Source: Armatimonadota bacterium (GTDB taxonomy: Bacteria; Armatimonadota; JAAZEB01). Taken from it: a stretch of 7,912 nt of DNA. The position numbers and the translations under genes are program-made. Below, piece after piece: positions 5,452 to 7,912 of this stretch (the first letter of the stretch is position 1; every line of letters begins with the position of its first letter). The notes below the pieces were generated by a model. That model saw only the letters and a list, made by a program, of their open reading frames with translations. It searched no databases and was not told where the DNA came from. The DNA is taken from positions 1-7,912 of the forward strand of contig DUUU01000365.1 of assembly GCA_012841485.1 (NCBI GenBank). Direction: 5' to 3'.

Positions 5452-6581
5452 GCCCTCTCAGCGCCTGCCAGGCGCAGTATCTCCAGCGCCACCCTGGCAG
5501 CCGTCGTCAGGTCCGCCAGAGACATATATTCGTTGTTGGCATGCACATTATCATAGCCCAGGCCGACCACGACGGTGGCGATCCCGTGCGTGTTGAAGAT
5601 GTTCGCGTCGCTGCCGCCGCCACCCGGTCGGGTCACCACCTCTGCGATTCCGGCGCGGCTCGCGGCGCTGACTGCGCGGCGCACCAGGGGATCGTTCTCC
5701 GTGAACCCGAAGTGGGAGTAGACTCGCTCCACGCGCACCTCGGCACGCCCGCCGGCGGCCGCTGCCGCCTCGTTGAAGGCATCGGTCATCGCTCGCGTCT
5801 GGCGGGTCAGCTTCTCATCGTCGTGGCTGCGCGCCTCTCCCCGGCACTCCACGCGATCTGGCACGATGTTCGTGGCGTGCCCTCCCTGAATGACGCCGAT
5901 GTTGGCCGTCGTCTCAGCATCGATGCGTCCCAGGGGCATGCGGCTGATCGCCTCCGCGGCGATGCGGATCGCGCTCACTCCCTTCTCCGGCGCCGCCCCC
6001 GCGTGCGCCGCCACGCCATGCACCACGGCGGTCACGTTATCCTGAGATGGCGCCGCCACGACGATGCCCCCCACGGGCTTTCCCCCGTCGAAAGCATAGC
6101 CCTGAGTCGCGGTCAGCGAGGAGTAATCGAGGTGCCGTGCCCCGCGCAGGCCCGTCTCTTCGGCGATGGTGAAGGCGATCTCCACTGTGGGCATCGGGAA
6201 GCCTTCCGCCACGGCGGCACGCACGCCTTCGAGGATCGCCGTCAGCCCCGCCTTATCATCCGCGCCTAGGATCGTCGTTCCCGAGGAGCGGATCACGCCA
6301 TCCGGCTCTTCCACGATCTCCAACGCCTCTGTTGGGGCCACGGTATCCATGTGCGCATTGAGGAGCACGGTGGGAGCTTCCGGTGCAGATCCCGGCCGGC
6401 GCGCCAGGAGATTGCCCGTCTCGCCTCCAATCGCCTTGCCGGCGCCGTCACGCCACGTCTCAAAGCCCAGCGCGCGAAGCTCAGCCTCCAGAAAATCAGC
6501 CACCGGGCCCTCCTGGCCCGAAGGCGTGTTCATCCGTAACAGCCGCAGGAACGTCTCTCGCACACGCCACTGGTCGATCAT
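5448..6581 (-). CDS. M20 family metallopeptidase, PepT-like
   Basis: The 377-aa cytoplasmic enzyme should hydrolyse short peptides or related amides with a two-metal centre. Metal-binding and catalytic residues are all visible: H77 and D79 in LLNAHMDT, the bridging D in LGADDKAG (about 108), the E141-E142 pair in TIAEETG (general base and ligand), D165 in AFDGG, and H347 in YDNVHANNEY. A lid/dimerisation domain sits between about residues 175 and 290 (HGVAAHAG, NIGVIQGGHATNIVPD). Length and motif order fit PepT-like tripeptidases (peptidase T-like M20 proteins); the exact substrate is not determined. The ATG at 6581 has AAGGGGGAG at good distance, only 12 bp after the oxidoreductase stop, so the two genes are co-transcribed. 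The stop codon is part of the next gene's -35 box. Confidence 0.92.
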   Translation of the reverse strand: MIDQWRVRETFLRLLRMNTPSGQEGPVADFLEAELRALGFETWRDGAGKAIGGETGNLLARRPGSAPEAPTVLLNAHMDTVAPTEALEIVEEPDGVIRSSGTTILGADDKAGLTAILEGVRAAVAEGFPMPTVEIAFTIAEETGLRGARHLDYSSLTATQGYAFDGGKPVGGIVVAAPSQDNVTAVVHGVAAHAGAAPEKGVSAIRIAAEAISRMPLGRIDAETTANIGVIQGGHATNIVPDRVECRGEARSHDDEKLTRQTRAMTDAFNEAAAAAGGRAEVRVERVYSHFGFTENDPLVRRAVSAASRAGIAEVVTRPGGGGSDANIFNTHGIATVVVGLGYDNVHANNEYMSLADLTTAARVALEILRLAGAERA

Positions 6582-6593
6582 CGCGCTCCCCCT

Positions 6594-7571
6594 TCAAATC
6601 TGCCGCGGCCGCCCGCGGCGGGCCGATTCGTACGCGGCCAGGACGAGCTCCAACGCCCGCGTACCCTCTTCGGCAGCCACTTCCGGCTCCGCTGCCTGCA
6701 GGCAGCACGCCACGAAATGGGCCACGATACCAGCGGGGCCCTCGTTGGCCGGCGCCGGCACCGGCTCCCATCCCGTCCCGGCGCCGCACACATGCACCGG
6801 CTTTCCCGCCTCCACGAGCACTCCCCCCGCAGTGCCGTGCATCTCCACGCTCCGCGCCGAGCCCACGCCGCACCAGCGCGCCTCGATGCACCCCCGAGCG
6901 CGGTCGCCGTGCACCACGCACACCGCCGCGTCCTCCACCGGTGCCTCGCCTGCCAGCGTGCCCGTATCCGCCAGAACGGTGGTAACTGAGCCCATATGGA
7001 AGCGGAAGAGGTCCAGGGCATGCAACCCCAGGTCGATCAGGGCGCCACCGCCGGAGGTAGCCGGATCGATGCGCCAATCGCTGCCCGTGGGAGGTGGGGG
7101 GCTCGCAAAGCTAGCACGGAAGAAGAGGGGGCGCCCGATCTGCCCGGAGGCCACGATCTCGCGCGCCTGCCGGTGCGCGGCGGAGAAGCGCTCGGCTAGC
7201 GCGGGCATCAACAGAACGCCCTGCGCTCGCGCCACCTGGATCAACTCGCGGCATTCGCCCAGGCCCAGGGCGATGGGAAGCTCGCACAGGATATGCTTCC
7301 CCGCTTGAATCGCATCCAGGACATGCTCGGCATGGAGGGCGTTGGGGGTGCAGATGCTGACCGCGTCGATATCGGTGCGCCGGAGCAGCTCGCGGTAATC
7401 CTGGTAGACAATCGGCACGCCGTGCTTCTTGGCGAGCGCCTCGGCGCGATCCAGGTTGGCGTCGGCCACGGCCAGGATCTCGGCGCCAGGCGCGCGCTCA
7501 TATCCGGGCGCGTGACGCGCCGCGGCCACCGCCCCTGCGCCGATGATGCCGACGCTCAACGTCCTTCCCAT
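6594..7571 (-). CDS. Gfo/Idh/MocA family NAD(P)-dependent oxidoreductase
   Basis: The 325-aa protein has an N-terminal Rossmann fold with the dinucleotide loop GIIGAGAVA (8-16) and an acidic residue after the second strand (AVADANLDRA), which favours NAD. SICTPNALHAEHVLDAIQAGKHILCE (72-97) follows. The C-terminal domain has SGGGALIDLGLHALDLFRFHMG (173-194), with the D180 and H184 of the family active site. Such enzymes oxidise or reduce sugars, inositols or related polyols; this substrate is unknown. The lysine of the usual E-K-P motif is replaced: the sequence reads CELP (C96-P99, codon CTT for Leu98). The frame is open upstream to 7691, but that part overlaps prmC. The ATG at 7571 has GGGGAG 6 nt upstream and starts the Rossmann fold correctly, so I use it. 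The gene is 34 bp from prmC and 12 bp from the peptidase. Confidence 0.9.
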   Translation of the reverse strand: MGRTLSVGIIGAGAVAAARHAPGYERAPGAEILAVADANLDRAEALAKKHGVPIVYQDYRELLRRTDIDAVSICTPNALHAEHVLDAIQAGKHILCELPIALGLGECRELIQVARAQGVLLMPALAERFSAAHRQAREIVASGQIGRPLFFRASFASPPPPTGSDWRIDPATSGGGALIDLGLHALDLFRFHMGSVTTVLADTGTLAGEAPVEDAAVCVVHGDRARGCIEARWCGVGSARSVEMHGTAGGVLVEAGKPVHVCGAGTGWEPVPAPANEGPAGIVAHFVACCLQAAEPEVAAEEGTRALELVLAAYESARRGRPRQI

Positions 7572-7605
7572 ACCAGTCTCCCCGCGAACCAGCCGGATTG
7601 GCAGC

Positions 7606-7912
7606 TCAGGCGGCGTAGGTGGCAGCCACCACTCGCGGCCAGCCAGCCAGATCTCGCAACACCCGCGCGTCGCGCCACCTGCCGCGCGCACCCAGAGCGG
7701 CGGTCAGGCGCGGCGCCTGGTCCGCCTCGGGGCCTATCTCCAGGAAGAGAGTTCCGCCGGCACGCAGATGGCTCTGCACCTGCTCCAGGAAGCGTTCCAC
7801 CACATGGAGGCCGCCCGGACCGCCCCCCAGAGCGATCGCAGGCTCCCAATCGCGCACTTCCGGCTGCAGCTTCCCCAGGTTCTCCTCTGGGATGTATGGC
7901 AGATTGGCGCAG
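7606..7912 (-). CDS. prmC: Release factor glutamine methyltransferase PrmC, C-terminal part
   Basis: Only the last 101 residues are in the window; the 5' end lies off the right edge. PrmC (HemK) methylates the glutamine of the GGQ motif in release factors RF1 and RF2, using S-adenosylmethionine. The fragment starts with ANLPYIPEENLGKLQPEV, a variant of the N-P-P-Y substrate-binding motif (NLPY here). The family-typical PrmC tail follows: RDWEPAIALGGGPGGLHVVE, then AGGTLFLEIGPEADQAPRLT, and VLRDLAGWPRVVAA at the end. A GTG at 7855-7857 is internal and should not be taken as the start. The stop at 7606-7608 is followed 34 bp later by the oxidoreductase ATG, on the same strand. Confidence 0.9.
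   Translation of the reverse strand, partial: CANLPYIPEENLGKLQPEVRDWEPAIALGGGPGGLHVVERFLEQVQSHLRAGGTLFLEIGPEADQAPRLTAALGARGRWRDARVLRDLAGWPRVVAATYAA

Noticed and set aside
6166..7308. A 380-aa plus-strand open frame opposite the peptidase and oxidoreductase
   Set aside because: It spans two real genes in antisense and is an Arg/Ser/Pro/Ala-rich low-complexity translation.

Overview
The window is high-GC bacterial DNA, roughly 60% or more by eye. It reads as the junction between a decayed integrative element (left, about 1-3600) and a conserved chromosomal stretch (right, about 3603-7912). I cannot place the organism. A GAF histidine kinase, a PepT-like M20 peptidase, a Gfo/Idh/MocA oxidoreductase, prmC, and an IS4-type transposase suit a free-living high-GC bacterium such as Chloroflexota or Armatimonadota, but that is a guess.

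Left region (minus-strand cluster, 1-1252): a 5'-truncated amidoligase, an unrecognised 117-aa protein and a DUF2958 protein that runs off the window edge. These are typical plasmid, phage or ICE cargo. An intact insertion sequence (1253-2685) follows, with an IS4-type DDE transposase and recognisable terminal inverted repeats. On its other side lies the C-terminal part of a tyrosine recombinase (2686-3413, plus strand) that keeps every catalytic residue but has lost its N-terminus. The IS therefore sits between the truncated 5' ends of two divergent genes. I see no target duplication, which suggests that an IS-mediated deletion or rearrangement disabled the element. A strong terminator hairpin follows the integrase. 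A cluster of short direct repeats fills the space up to a tRNA gene with anticodon CAU. The tRNA's 3' end faces the integrase, the classical arrangement at an island attachment site.

Right region (all minus strand): prmC (3' part only), a Gfo/Idh/MocA oxidoreductase and an M20 peptidase are packed 34 and 12 bases apart and probably form one transcription unit. Next comes a GAF-domain histidine kinase with its own near-consensus promoter, whose -35 box contains the peptidase stop codon, and a leader of about 230 nt with two hairpins. The tRNA lies downstream of the kinase under its own near-consensus promoter. No response regulator is visible beside the kinase. The long plus-strand open frames opposite the transposase, kinase, peptidase and oxidoreductase are antisense shadows.

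I do not see a clearly new biological system. The most interesting points are the stranded island (IS between two decapitated genes next to a tRNA), the repeats between the integrase and the tRNA, the amidoligase/DUF2958 cargo, the missing catalytic lysine in the oxidoreductase, and the kinase's extended helical region and structured leader.
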